Shown: positions 1-5,398, counted from the stretch's first letter. The stretch: 6,971 nucleotides of DNA from Phycisphaerales bacterium UBA1161 (GCA_002311745.1 DBZL01000045.1:1-6971); one strand, 5' to 3'. Program-made: numbers and translations. Notes: a model not told the origin generated them from the sequence alone.

Positions 1-20
1 CTCTGCGTCTCTGCGGTTGC
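1..20. repeat. short CTCTGCG/TCTCTGCGG direct repeat at the left edge
   Basis: The first bases read CTCTGCGTCTCTGCGGTT, in which CTCTGCG occurs twice in tandem (1-7 and 9-15). Very similar 'TCTCTGCGTCTCTGCGG' text is, from memory, a common dispersed intergenic repeat in environmental bacterial genomes. It is cut by the window edge, so its full extent cannot be seen. Its presence suggests that the left edge is intergenic rather than coding, which supports starting the next gene downstream of it. Confidence 0.3.
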
Positions 21-40
21 CTTTTGTTTTCTCGAAGAAG

Positions 41-71
41 TTGCGTAGGGCGGGGCAAATCGCTGTACTAT
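41..71 (+). promoter_or_regulatory. possible promoter of the mutarotase-like gene
   Basis: A TACTAT hexamer (66-71), preceded by TG, could serve as a -10 element. TTGCGT (41-46) could be its -35, but the spacer would be 19 bases, which is long. If the promoter is real, transcription would start near 77-79, on the GTG codon at 78, giving a leaderless message. This is a weak call on motif likeness alone. Confidence 0.22.
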
Positions 72-77
72 TGCATC

Positions 78-971
78 GTGCACCCGGTCACCATCGAAAA
101 CGACGCGATCTGCATGGACGTTTGGCCGCAGATCGGGGGCAAAGTCTCCAGCATCATCGACAAGGCGGACCACTTCGAGCTGCTGTTCACTTATCCATCC
201 GAGTTGCCGGATTCGCCCAACTACGATGTGCCCTACGCGGACCACTGGTTCTGCGGCTGGGATGAGTGTTTTCCGGCCGTGGCGCCGTGCGTATACCCGC
301 GGCATCCGTATCAAGGGATCGGCGTGCCGGATCATGGGGAGTTGTGGGGGATTCCCACCACGACGGCCGTGCCGACCAAGGACGGGATCACCACGGTCTG
401 GCATGGGCTTCGATTTGGGTATCGATTGACCCGCAAGCTGTTCCTCGAGGAGACAAGCGTCGTGGCGGAGTACAGCTTGACGAACTTGGCGCCCTTTGAG
501 TTCCGGTTCGTCTGGGCGATGCACGCCCTGATGTCGATGACCAGCCCGGTGGAGTTTGACGCGGGGGGAGCAAAGGCGTTTCGGCTGAGCCACGGCGCCG
601 ATGGGCAGCCGATCGACCAGGCGTTCGATTGGCCAGCCGCGCCTGGGGGTGAAATACTTTGGCAACCGCGTGCGCTGCCGCCCAAACGCGGCTGGAAATC
701 GTTCTGTGCCGATCCGATCCAATCGCCGTGGGTCATTCGCTATCCGAAGCGGAATCGATCGGTCGAGATCGAATACAGCTCGGAAGATATGCTGCCGGCT
801 TATTGGGGAATCTGGATCAACACCGGCGGGTGGGGCGGGGGCGAACATTTTGCCATTGAGCCGACCGCCGGACGCTTCGATCAACTGGACCGGGCGATCC
901 GGGATGGCTCGGCGGGGCGCTTGGCGGGTTTTGGCCGCTGCCAGTGGGCCGTCCGCTGGAAACTGGGTTGA
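78..971 (+). CDS. aldose 1-epimerase-like (galactose mutarotase fold) protein
   Basis: Predicted galactose-mutarotase-like beta-sandwich protein, 297 residues from the GTG at 78. Family members interconvert alpha and beta anomers of free sugars in the cytoplasm; this one's substrate is unknown. Visible signatures are an N-terminal strand and loop with 'PQIGGKVSSI', a 'GWDECFP' segment, PDHGELW with a candidate catalytic His at about residue 86, a second His in 'WAMHAL' at about 149, and a late Glu in 'FAIEPT' at about 261. This His/His/Glu trio is the arrangement expected of the superfamily. The C-terminus ends in the usual strand (CQWAVRWKLG). The reading frame is open to the left edge, with an in-frame TTG at 24 and an ATG at 114. 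GTG 78 is chosen because family members begin only a few residues before 'VTIEND', and because the left edge looks like intergenic repeat. There is no clear ribosome binding site. A strong terminator follows, and no pathway partner is in view. Confidence 0.72.
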   Translation: MHPVTIENDAICMDVWPQIGGKVSSIIDKADHFELLFTYPSELPDSPNYDVPYADHWFCGWDECFPAVAPCVYPRHPYQGIGVPDHGELWGIPTTTAVPTKDGITTVWHGLRFGYRLTRKLFLEETSVVAEYSLTNLAPFEFRFVWAMHALMSMTSPVEFDAGGAKAFRLSHGADGQPIDQAFDWPAAPGGEILWQPRALPPKRGWKSFCADPIQSPWVIRYPKRNRSVEIEYSSEDMLPAYWGIWINTGGWGGGEHFAIEPTAGRFDQLDRAIRDGSAGRLAGFGRCQWAVRWKLG

Positions 972-1039
972 TCCCACAACTTTTCGGCGCGGCGCGCATC
1001 TATTATAAATTAGTAAACCAGACCTTTTCTCTCCCCTGT
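972..1039 (+). other. AT-rich 3' segment with promoter-like TATTATAAAT
   Basis: Between the stop codon and the terminator hairpin lies an AT-rich island, TATTATAAATTAG (1001-1013), in otherwise GC-rich DNA. A pyrimidine-rich run, CCTTTTCTCTCCCC (1023-1036), follows. TATTAT or TATAAA could act as a -10 element, but no good -35 is present at the right distance. The segment may simply be the 3' untranslated region of the upstream gene, or it may start a short non-coding RNA of about 65 bases that ends at the terminator. Confidence 0.2.
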
Positions 1040-1079
1040 GCCCCGGACGAGCTTCCCCGCGTCCGGGGCGATTTTTTTT
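1040..1079 (+). terminator. rho-independent terminator
   Basis: GCCCCGGAC (1040-1048) pairs perfectly with GTCCGGGGC (1061-1069) around a 12-base loop, and GA plus eight T residues follow (1072-1079). This is a canonical intrinsic terminator for rightward transcription from the mutarotase-like gene. On the other strand the hairpin is not followed by a T-tract, so it is not a good terminator for the convergent membrane-protein gene, whose TAA stop (1078-1080) overlaps the T-run. Confidence 0.9.
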
Positions 1080-1578
1080 ATAGAGCGCGCATCAGCCGCC
1101 ACTGCGTCAGGGCCATGTACCCGCTGATGGCCACGGCAAGGGCACAAAAAAGCTGAAATCCGAGGATGTTGTAGGTGCGGATGACCACGTAAAGATTGAA
1201 AATGCCCGCGGCCGAGGTCAGGACGAGCACCGCTGCGATCGACGCCCGCCGCAGCGGCAGCAAGAGCGCCAAGCCTTCGATCAGCAGTGCAACGCCAAAT
1301 ACGGTCATTCCCAAATCAGCCCAGAAGACCTCGGTGTGCGTGTAATGGATGGGATTGAGCTGGGCGTCGGTGAAGGAGTGGTTTTTTTCAAAGGCAGCAG
1401 GGGAAAGCAGGTACTGGATCGTGTACGGAAACACAAACAGCACGATCAATCCAATGGCGATGCTAAACCACGCCTCGGCCAGGCCCAAGTGCGAAACGTC
1501 CGGCGGCGGCTCGGGCATTGGTTCCGGCGGGGAGGGAGGCGGCGTTCGCGTGAATTTCGGCAGTTTCGAGAAGTCCAT
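1078..1578 (-). CDS. four-helix membrane protein with proline-rich N-terminus, unknown function
   Basis: I do not recognise this 166-residue protein. It starts with a soluble segment carrying a proline-rich stretch (residues 12-26, mostly PP and PEP units). Four predicted membrane helices follow at about 35-58, 86-108, 112-134 and 138-157. A polar loop with two His and several Asn/Thr residues (about 62-85) joins helices 1 and 2. There is no signal peptide and no catalytic motif. The ATG start is well supported: AAGGGA (minus strand, 1588-1593) sits nine bases upstream and is one of the few good ribosome binding sites in the window. The gene is divergent from pheS and convergent with the mutarotase-like gene, so it is probably transcribed alone. 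The architecture resembles small DoxX-like or other four-helix membrane families, but no diagnostic residue supports naming one. That it is a real gene is fairly certain because of the clean hydrophobic pattern; its function is unknown. Confidence 0.75.
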   Translation of the reverse strand: MDFSKLPKFTRTPPPSPPEPMPEPPPDVSHLGLAEAWFSIAIGLIVLFVFPYTIQYLLSPAAFEKNHSFTDAQLNPIHYTHTEVFWADLGMTVFGVALLIEGLALLLPLRRASIAAVLVLTSAAGIFNLYVVIRTYNILGFQLFCALAVAISGYMALTQWRLMRAL

Positions 1579-1587
1579 GCCGGTCGA

Positions 1588-1593
1588 TCCCTT
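1588..1593 (-). promoter_or_regulatory. ribosome binding site of the membrane-protein gene
   Basis: The minus strand reads AAGGGA here, nine bases before the ATG at 1578, close to the Shine-Dalgarno consensus. It fixes the start of the four-helix protein. It overlaps the first bases of the proposed pheS -35 hexamer on the other strand, so the two divergent genes share this short region. Confidence 0.6.
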
Positions 1594-1621
1594 GAATGGC
1601 TGGCACGCGCCACTGTATAGA
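1592..1621 (+). promoter_or_regulatory. candidate sigma-70-type promoter for pheS
   Basis: TTGAAT (1592-1597) and TATAGA (1616-1621) are separated by 18 bases, close to the TTGACA-N17-TATAAT consensus. The predicted transcription start is near 1628. This lies after the first in-frame ATG (1621) but before the second (1654), so it argues for the second start. The call rests on motif matching only. Confidence 0.42.
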
Positions 1622-1653
1622 TGACGCAGACGGCTATCAATTCATTCAAAATC

Positions 1654-2700
1654 ATGGCAGAAGCGGAAGCACAGATCGACGCAGTTTGGCAGCAGGCCCA
1701 GCAGGAACTGGCCGCCGTGGCCAACCAGGCGCAACTGGAACAGTTCCGCATCAAGTTCCTGGGGGTCAAGGGAAGCATCAAGGGATTGATGACGCTCTTG
1801 GCCAAAGCGCCCAAGGATCAGAAGCCCCTGATCGGGCAAAAGATCAACGCGTTGAAGGACCAGGTCACGGCCCAGTACGAGGCGCGCAAGGCGGCGTTGG
1901 CGGCGGCGGGGGAAGGCCAGGAGTCGGCGGACGTCACCGAGCCGGGCGTCGCCGCGGCCATCGGCAACCGTCACATCCTTAGCAAGGTGATCGATGAATT
2001 GACGGAACTGTTCGGGCGGATGGGTTTTTCCGTGGCGACGGGGCCGGAGGTGGAAGATGAATTCCATAATTTCATCGCCCTGAACATCCCCAAGAGCCAT
2101 CCGGCCCGCGATCCGCTGGACAATTATTACCTCATCATGGAAACCGACCCAGAAGGCGGCGGGGCGGCCGGGCGGGCGGCGGAGGAGCATCCAATGCTCC
2201 TGCGGACGCAAACCAGCACGGTGCAGATCCGCGTGATGGAGTCGTGCCGGCCGCCGATCCGCGTGGTCATCCCCGGCCGCGTCTATCGGCCGGATACTCA
2301 CGATGACACTCACCTGTCCATGTTCCATCAGCTCGAAGCCCTGGTGGTGGACCGGGGCGTGACGATGGTGGACCTGAAAAGCACGATTCTGCAGTTTGTC
2401 CACGCCTACTTCGGCCCCGAAACGCAGACGCGTTTCCGGCCCAGCTTTTTCCCCTTCACCGAGCCCTCGGCGGAGGTGGATGTTTGGTTTGACCTGCCCG
2501 GCGGCAGAAGCCGTTGGGTGGAACTGGGCGGGTGCGGCATGGTGCATCCCAACGTGTTCCAGGCCGTCGGCATCGACTCGGAGCAGTACACCGGATGGGC
2601 CTTCGGCTTCGGCATCGAACGTATTGCCATGCGAAAATATGGGATCGGAAACATCCGGCTGTTCGTCGAGAACGACCTGCGGTTTCTGAGACAGTTTTGA
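1654..2700 (+). CDS. pheS: phenylalanine--tRNA ligase alpha subunit
   Basis: Class II aminoacyl-tRNA synthetase alpha chain. With the beta chain it forms a cytosolic alpha2-beta2 enzyme that charges tRNA-Phe with phenylalanine using ATP. Residues here count from the first possible ATG at 1621. An N-terminal coiled-coil arm (about 12-100) is followed by the catalytic core: HPARD (160-164), LLRTQTS (193-199), GRVYR and MFHQLE of motif 2 (219-239), FFPFTEPSAEVDV (276-288), GCGMVHPNV (304-312) and motif 3 GFGIER (329-334) with its ATP-binding Arg. The end, 'ENDLRFLRQF', is typical. I prefer ATG 1654 (348 residues): the distance to 'FLGVKG' then matches E. coli and Bacillus PheS, and the candidate promoter overlaps ATG 1621. 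Neither ATG has a Shine-Dalgarno motif. The protein is some 20 residues longer than E. coli PheS, largely because of a Gly/Ala/Glu-rich insertion at about 175-190. pheT does not follow; the next gene is feoA under its own promoter. Confidence 0.96.
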   Translation: MAEAEAQIDAVWQQAQQELAAVANQAQLEQFRIKFLGVKGSIKGLMTLLAKAPKDQKPLIGQKINALKDQVTAQYEARKAALAAAGEGQESADVTEPGVAAAIGNRHILSKVIDELTELFGRMGFSVATGPEVEDEFHNFIALNIPKSHPARDPLDNYYLIMETDPEGGGAAGRAAEEHPMLLRTQTSTVQIRVMESCRPPIRVVIPGRVYRPDTHDDTHLSMFHQLEALVVDRGVTMVDLKSTILQFVHAYFGPETQTRFRPSFFPFTEPSAEVDVWFDLPGGRSRWVELGGCGMVHPNVFQAVGIDSEQYTGWAFGFGIERIAMRKYGIGNIRLFVENDLRFLRQF

Positions 2701-2745
2701 CGAGAAACTAAATGGACATTTATGGCCGATTTTGGGCTTTTGCAA

Positions 2746-2764
2746 GTTGAAACTGAGTCTCAAC
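2746..2764. promoter_or_regulatory. Fur-box-like palindromic operator upstream of feoA
   Basis: GTTGAAACTGAGTCTCAAC is a 9-1-9 inverted repeat in which eight of nine base pairs match. Its core, TGAAACT-G-AGTCTCA, has the 7-1-7 layout and TGA...TCA ends of Fur-family sites (compare the classic TGATAAT-n-ATTATCA). It lies directly before feoA-feoB and contains the -35 hexamer, so a bound repressor would block RNA polymerase. Repression by Fur with ferrous iron is the natural reading. The regulator itself is not in the window, and a DtxR/IdeR-type or other palindrome-binding protein cannot be excluded. Confidence 0.68.
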
Positions 2765-2775
2765 AAATGTATACT
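2747..2775 (+). promoter_or_regulatory. feo operon promoter
   Basis: TTGAAA (2747-2752) and TATACT (2770-2775) are separated by exactly 17 bases, the best sigma-70-type match in the window. The -35 lies inside the left arm of the palindromic operator. Transcription is expected to start about seven to nine bases after the -10, at 2782-2784, on the feoA start codon. This promoter separates the iron operon from pheS, which ends at 2700. Confidence 0.68.
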
Positions 2776-2783
2776 CGCAGGTG

Positions 2784-3092
2784 ATGGAAAAGGTCTGTAC
2801 TTTGCCCCAGCGCAATCACTCCGTAAGTCCAGGTACGTGCCGGCTTAACGAGCTTGGAATTGGGTGCACGGCGCGCGTCGTTTCCGTAGGAGGCGACGCG
2901 GAGCTTCGCCGCCGCCTGCTGGAGATGGGCTTTTGCAATGGAGCACAGGTGCAGGCCATTCGCCGGGCACCCCTGGGCGACCCCATCGAATTCAGCCTCC
3001 GCGGTTACCACCTGTCTCTGCGGAAAGAACAGGCCAGGCACGTAAAGGTGGCGCCGGCGGCCGGTGAGACTGCAGGCCACGAAACCGAATAA
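2784..3092 (+). CDS. feoA: FeoA family ferrous iron transport protein
   Basis: Small cytosolic SH3-like protein that assists the ferrous-iron permease FeoB, probably by contacting it at the membrane. It has 102 residues, longer than the roughly 75 usual for FeoA. After a leader of about 20 residues, the domain runs from 'CRLNELGIGCTARVVSV' through 'RRRLLEMGFCNGAQV', 'RRAPLGDPIEFSLRGYHLSLR' to 'ARHVKV'. The LxELGxG start, LLEMGF and GDPIEFxLRGYxLSLR segments are hallmarks of the family. A polar tail of about 15 residues ends the protein. Start choice: ATG 2784 follows an in-frame GTG at 2781. No Shine-Dalgarno precedes either, and the promoter predicts an mRNA beginning here, so translation is probably leaderless. 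feoB follows after 63 bases, and the pair almost certainly forms one transcript controlled by iron through the upstream operator. Confidence 0.93.
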   Translation: MEKVCTLPQRNHSVSPGTCRLNELGIGCTARVVSVGGDAELRRRLLEMGFCNGAQVQAIRRAPLGDPIEFSLRGYHLSLRKEQARHVKVAPAAGETAGHETE

Positions 3093-3096
3093 CCAC

Positions 3097-3152
3097 TTCG
3101 GATTTCGTCATTCGGGCTTGATTCGTCATTCGGATTTTCTGGTTTCGGATTT
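3097..3152. repeat. TTCGGATTT / TTCGTCATTCGG repeats in the feoA-feoB spacer
   Basis: The spacer is built almost wholly from short repeats. TTCGGATTT occurs three times (3097-3105, 3129-3137, 3144-3152), and TTCGTCATTCGG occurs twice with an 18-base period (3104-3115, 3122-3133). From memory, this 'GAATGACGAA...ATCCGAA' family is abundant between genes of planctomycetes and some other environmental bacteria. It lies inside an operon and directly abuts the feoB start region, leaving no Shine-Dalgarno motif before the feoB ATG. A role in translation or mRNA folding is not shown. Confidence 0.7.
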
Positions 3153-3155
3153 ACG

Positions 3156-5342
3156 ATGTCTTCCTGCTGTAACACCAAAGACACGCTGGCCTCGACCAAG
3201 GGCATACTGACCGTCGCCTTGGCCGGCAATCCCAACAGCGGAAAAACCACGGTCTTCAACGGCTTGACCGGACTGCGGCAGAAGGTGGCCAATTATCCCG
3301 GCGTGACGGTCGAGCGGAAGACCGGCCGTTGCCGCCTGCCCGGCGGCACCGTCGCGCACATCATCGACCTGCCCGGCTCCTACAGCCTGATCAGCCGATC
3401 GCCGGATGAGCAGATCGCCATGGAGGTTTTGCGCGGCCTGCGCGCCGACACGGCGGCTCCGGATGCCGTCGTCGTGGTCGTCGATGCCAGCAACCTGCAG
3501 CGCAATCTCTATTTGGTGAGCCAACTCATCGAGATGGGCAAGCCGCTGGTGGTGGCGCTGAACATGATGGACGTGGCCGAGCGCCGCGGGCTGCACGTGT
3601 CGCCCCAGCGGCTGGCAAAGCAGCTTGGCGTGCCCGTGGTGCCGGTGGTGGCGCACAAGCGGAAGGGGATCGAGCAGCTTAAGCGCGCCATATTGGAGGC
3701 GAAGGTCGCGCCCATGCCCGATTGGCCGCTGCCGCAGGAGATGCGGGAGGAGTTGCTGCTCGTCGGCGGGGGCCTGGGGCTTCTGACGCCGCAGCAGAAC
3801 CTGGAGCGCAGCAAGGCGACGGCGGAGCGATTGCTGATCGGCGACCGCGCCGCCGACCTGCACGAAATTTGGAAACAAGAGCCGGTGGCCGCACTGCTGG
3901 ATCACGCCGGCCGGCGGCTGGCGCGGCTCGGGATCGATCCGATGCAGGCGGATATCGAAGCGCATTACCGGTGGATCGACGCGGTGGCCGCGTCATCCCT
4001 GGTGCCCGCCGGCCAGCCCCTGGCAGAGCCGGACCAAACGCGGGGTTACGCCGCGCGAGCGACGCTCACCGATCGCGTGGATGCGATTCTGGTCCACAGA
4101 TTCTGGGGCCTGGTGATTTTTGCGGCGGTCATGGCCAGCTTGTTCGTGACGATCTTCTGGTTGGCCCAGCCCATCATGAACGGGATGCAAAACGGGATTG
4201 TGTTCGTCGGCCATTGGCTGACGCACCGGCTGCCGCAGGGGCCGCTGAAGTCGATGCTCAACGACGGCGTGATCGGCGGCGTGGGCACGGTGATCGCGTT
4301 TGTCCCGCAGATCGCGCTCTTGTTTTTCTTCCTGGCGATCCTGGAGGACAGCGGCTATTTGTCCCGGGCGGCATTCTTAATGGACAAGCTGCTGGCCCGG
4401 GTGGGCCTGCACGGCAAGAGTTTCATTCCGCTGCTGAGCAGTTTCGCCTGCGCGATTCCCGGCATCATGGCGGCGCGCACCATCGAGAGCCGCCGCGACC
4501 GCCTGGCGACGATCCTGATCGCGCCGTTCATGAGCTGCAGCGCTCGCCTGCCGGTGTACGCGCTGCTCATCGGCACGTTCTTCGCCAGCCACAGCGCGCT
4601 GGTGCAGGCGGGGATCATGCTGGGCTGCTATGCCCTGGGCATCCTGGCCGCCGTGGCCACCGCGTGGGTCTTCAAACGATCGCTGCTCAAGGGGGGCGCC
4701 ACGGCGTTCATCCTGGAGCTGCCCAGCTACAAAGTGCCGCAACTTTCGCAGGTGGCCCGGCAGGTTTGGCTCAACGCCGGCGAATTCGTGACCAAGGCGG
4801 GGACGACGATCCTGGCGTTCAGCGTGGTCTTGTGGGCGCTGGCGTATTATCCGCGGCTGCCGGCAGGGCGGGAGCAGGCAGCGCTTCTGGGCGGAGGTCC
4901 CAATGCCGTGACGGCGGCGCAGAGTGAATACAGCTTCGCCGGGCGGGTCGGCCATGCCATGGAGCCGGCCCTGCGGCCGCTGGGTTTTGATTGGAAGATG
5001 GGCGTCGGGTTGGTCGGGGCGTTTGCGGCGCGCGAGGTGTTCGTCAGCACGATGGGCATCACCTACGCCGTGGGCGACGTGGAGAACGGAACGAGAAATC
5101 TGTCGGCGGCGATGCGGGCGGATCGTTACGCGGATGGCCGGCCCGTCTGGACGCCGCTGGTGGCGATCAGTTTGCTCGTGTGGTTCGTGCTGGCGCTACA
5201 ATGTATGAGCACGGTGGCGATCGCCCGGCGCGAGACGGGCGGGTGGCGCTGGCCGATCTTCATGCTCGTGTACATGAACCTGCTGGCGTACGCGGTGAGC
5301 TTGGCGGTGTACCAGGTCGGCTCGCACCTTGGGTATGCGTAA
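3156..5342 (+). CDS. feoB: ferrous iron transport protein B (FeoB)
   Basis: Inner-membrane Fe(II) permease with an N-terminal GTPase domain, 728 residues and complete. G1 is GNPNSGKT (24-31), G2 is centred on Thr51 in GVTVE, G3 is DLPG (71-74) and G4 is NMMD (136-139). G5 is atypical, VAHKRKG (165-171), where SA-x-x-G is usual. A helical, GDI-like linker (about 190-280) leads to the permease. Membrane helices are seen at about 315-337, 372-396, 448-475, 482-506, 547-565, 665-687 and 699-720, with shorter ones near the gates. The gate motifs are ACAIPGIMAAR (430-440, Cys432) and PFMSCSARLP (457-466, Cys461), and a late conserved 'LQCMSTVAIARRET' has Cys683. The C-terminus ends in the last helix without a FeoC-like extension. 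An unusual Cys4-Cys5 pair opens the protein. ATG 3156 lies directly after the spacer repeats with no Shine-Dalgarno. It is co-transcribed with feoA and probably with the small membrane-protein gene that follows. Confidence 0.97.
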   Translation: MSSCCNTKDTLASTKGILTVALAGNPNSGKTTVFNGLTGLRQKVANYPGVTVERKTGRCRLPGGTVAHIIDLPGSYSLISRSPDEQIAMEVLRGLRADTAAPDAVVVVVDASNLQRNLYLVSQLIEMGKPLVVALNMMDVAERRGLHVSPQRLAKQLGVPVVPVVAHKRKGIEQLKRAILEAKVAPMPDWPLPQEMREELLLVGGGLGLLTPQQNLERSKATAERLLIGDRAADLHEIWKQEPVAALLDHAGRRLARLGIDPMQADIEAHYRWIDAVAASSLVPAGQPLAEPDQTRGYAARATLTDRVDAILVHRFWGLVIFAAVMASLFVTIFWLAQPIMNGMQNGIVFVGHWLTHRLPQGPLKSMLNDGVIGGVGTVIAFVPQIALLFFFLAILEDSGYLSRAAFLMDKLLARVGLHGKSFIPLLSSFACAIPGIMAARTIESRRDRLATILIAPFMSCSARLPVYALLIGTFFASHSALVQAGIMLGCYALGILAAVATAWVFKRSLLKGGATAFILELPSYKVPQLSQVARQVWLNAGEFVTKAGTTILAFSVVLWALAYYPRLPAGREQAALLGGGPNAVTAAQSEYSFAGRVGHAMEPALRPLGFDWKMGVGLVGAFAAREVFVSTMGITYAVGDVENGTRNLSAAMRADRYADGRPVWTPLVAISLLVWFVLALQCMSTVAIARRETGGWRWPIFMLVYMNLLAYAVSLAVYQVGSHLGYA

Positions 5343-5389
5343 TAGCCGCGGGCGGAAGCCCGCGGAACGCGTCGCACGCGACGCGGCTA
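5343..5389. repeat. GC-rich double-hairpin palindrome (REP-like) after feoB
   Basis: Immediately after the feoB stop there are two perfect hairpins: CCGCGGGC-GGAA-GCCCGCGG (5346-5365) and CGCGTCGC-AC-GCGACGCG (5368-5385). The ends also pair: TAGCCGCG (5343-5350) with CGCGGCTA (5382-5389), so the RNA could alternatively fold as one closed three-way structure. It resembles dispersed REP-like intergenic repeats of planctomycetes ('CCGCGGGC...GCCCGCGG'). An A-run (5389-5397), not a T-run, follows, so it is not an intrinsic terminator for rightward transcription. It may protect the feoAB message from 3' degradation or attenuate expression of the next gene. Confidence 0.75.
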
Positions 5390-5398
5390 AAAAAAAAG

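Noticed and set aside
2715..2745. Possible terminator after pheS (GGCCGATTTTGGGCTTTT)
   Set aside because: The pairing is only three to four bases and the T-run is short, too weak to call a terminator.
2740..2745. TTGCAA as the -35 of the feo promoter
   Set aside because: Its spacer to TATACT would be 24 bases; TTGAAA at 2747-2752 gives exactly 17.
1642..2766. Long open frame on the minus strand opposite pheS (374 codons)
   Set aside because: It mirrors the pheS coding frame in GC-rich DNA; its product is rich in His, Arg and Gln with no recognisable domain, while pheS is unmistakable.
3097..3152. CRISPR-like array in the feoA-feoB spacer
   Set aside because: The repeats are only 9-12 bases, they partly overlap, and there are no uniform spacers or nearby cas genes.
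3126..3965. 279-codon minus-strand frame opposite the FeoB G domain
   Set aside because: The product is His/Gln/Arg-rich without domain features and is fully explained as an antisense shadow of feoB.
3722..4927. Long plus-strand open frame (401 codons) within feoB
   Set aside because: A shadow of feoB in another frame: low-complexity Gly/Ala/Arg-rich product without motifs, and wholly inside a certain gene.
5343..5397. Hairpin plus homopolymer run read as an intrinsic terminator of feoAB
   Set aside because: The run on the coding strand is A, not T. On the minus strand the T-run comes before the hairpin rather than after it, so it fails in both directions.
4991..5398. Upstream extension of the small membrane-protein frame into feoB
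   Set aside because: The frame is open, but the translated text before the ATG at 5399 is Arg/Gly-rich shadow of feoB and crosses the hairpin element; only the part from 5399 looks like a protein.
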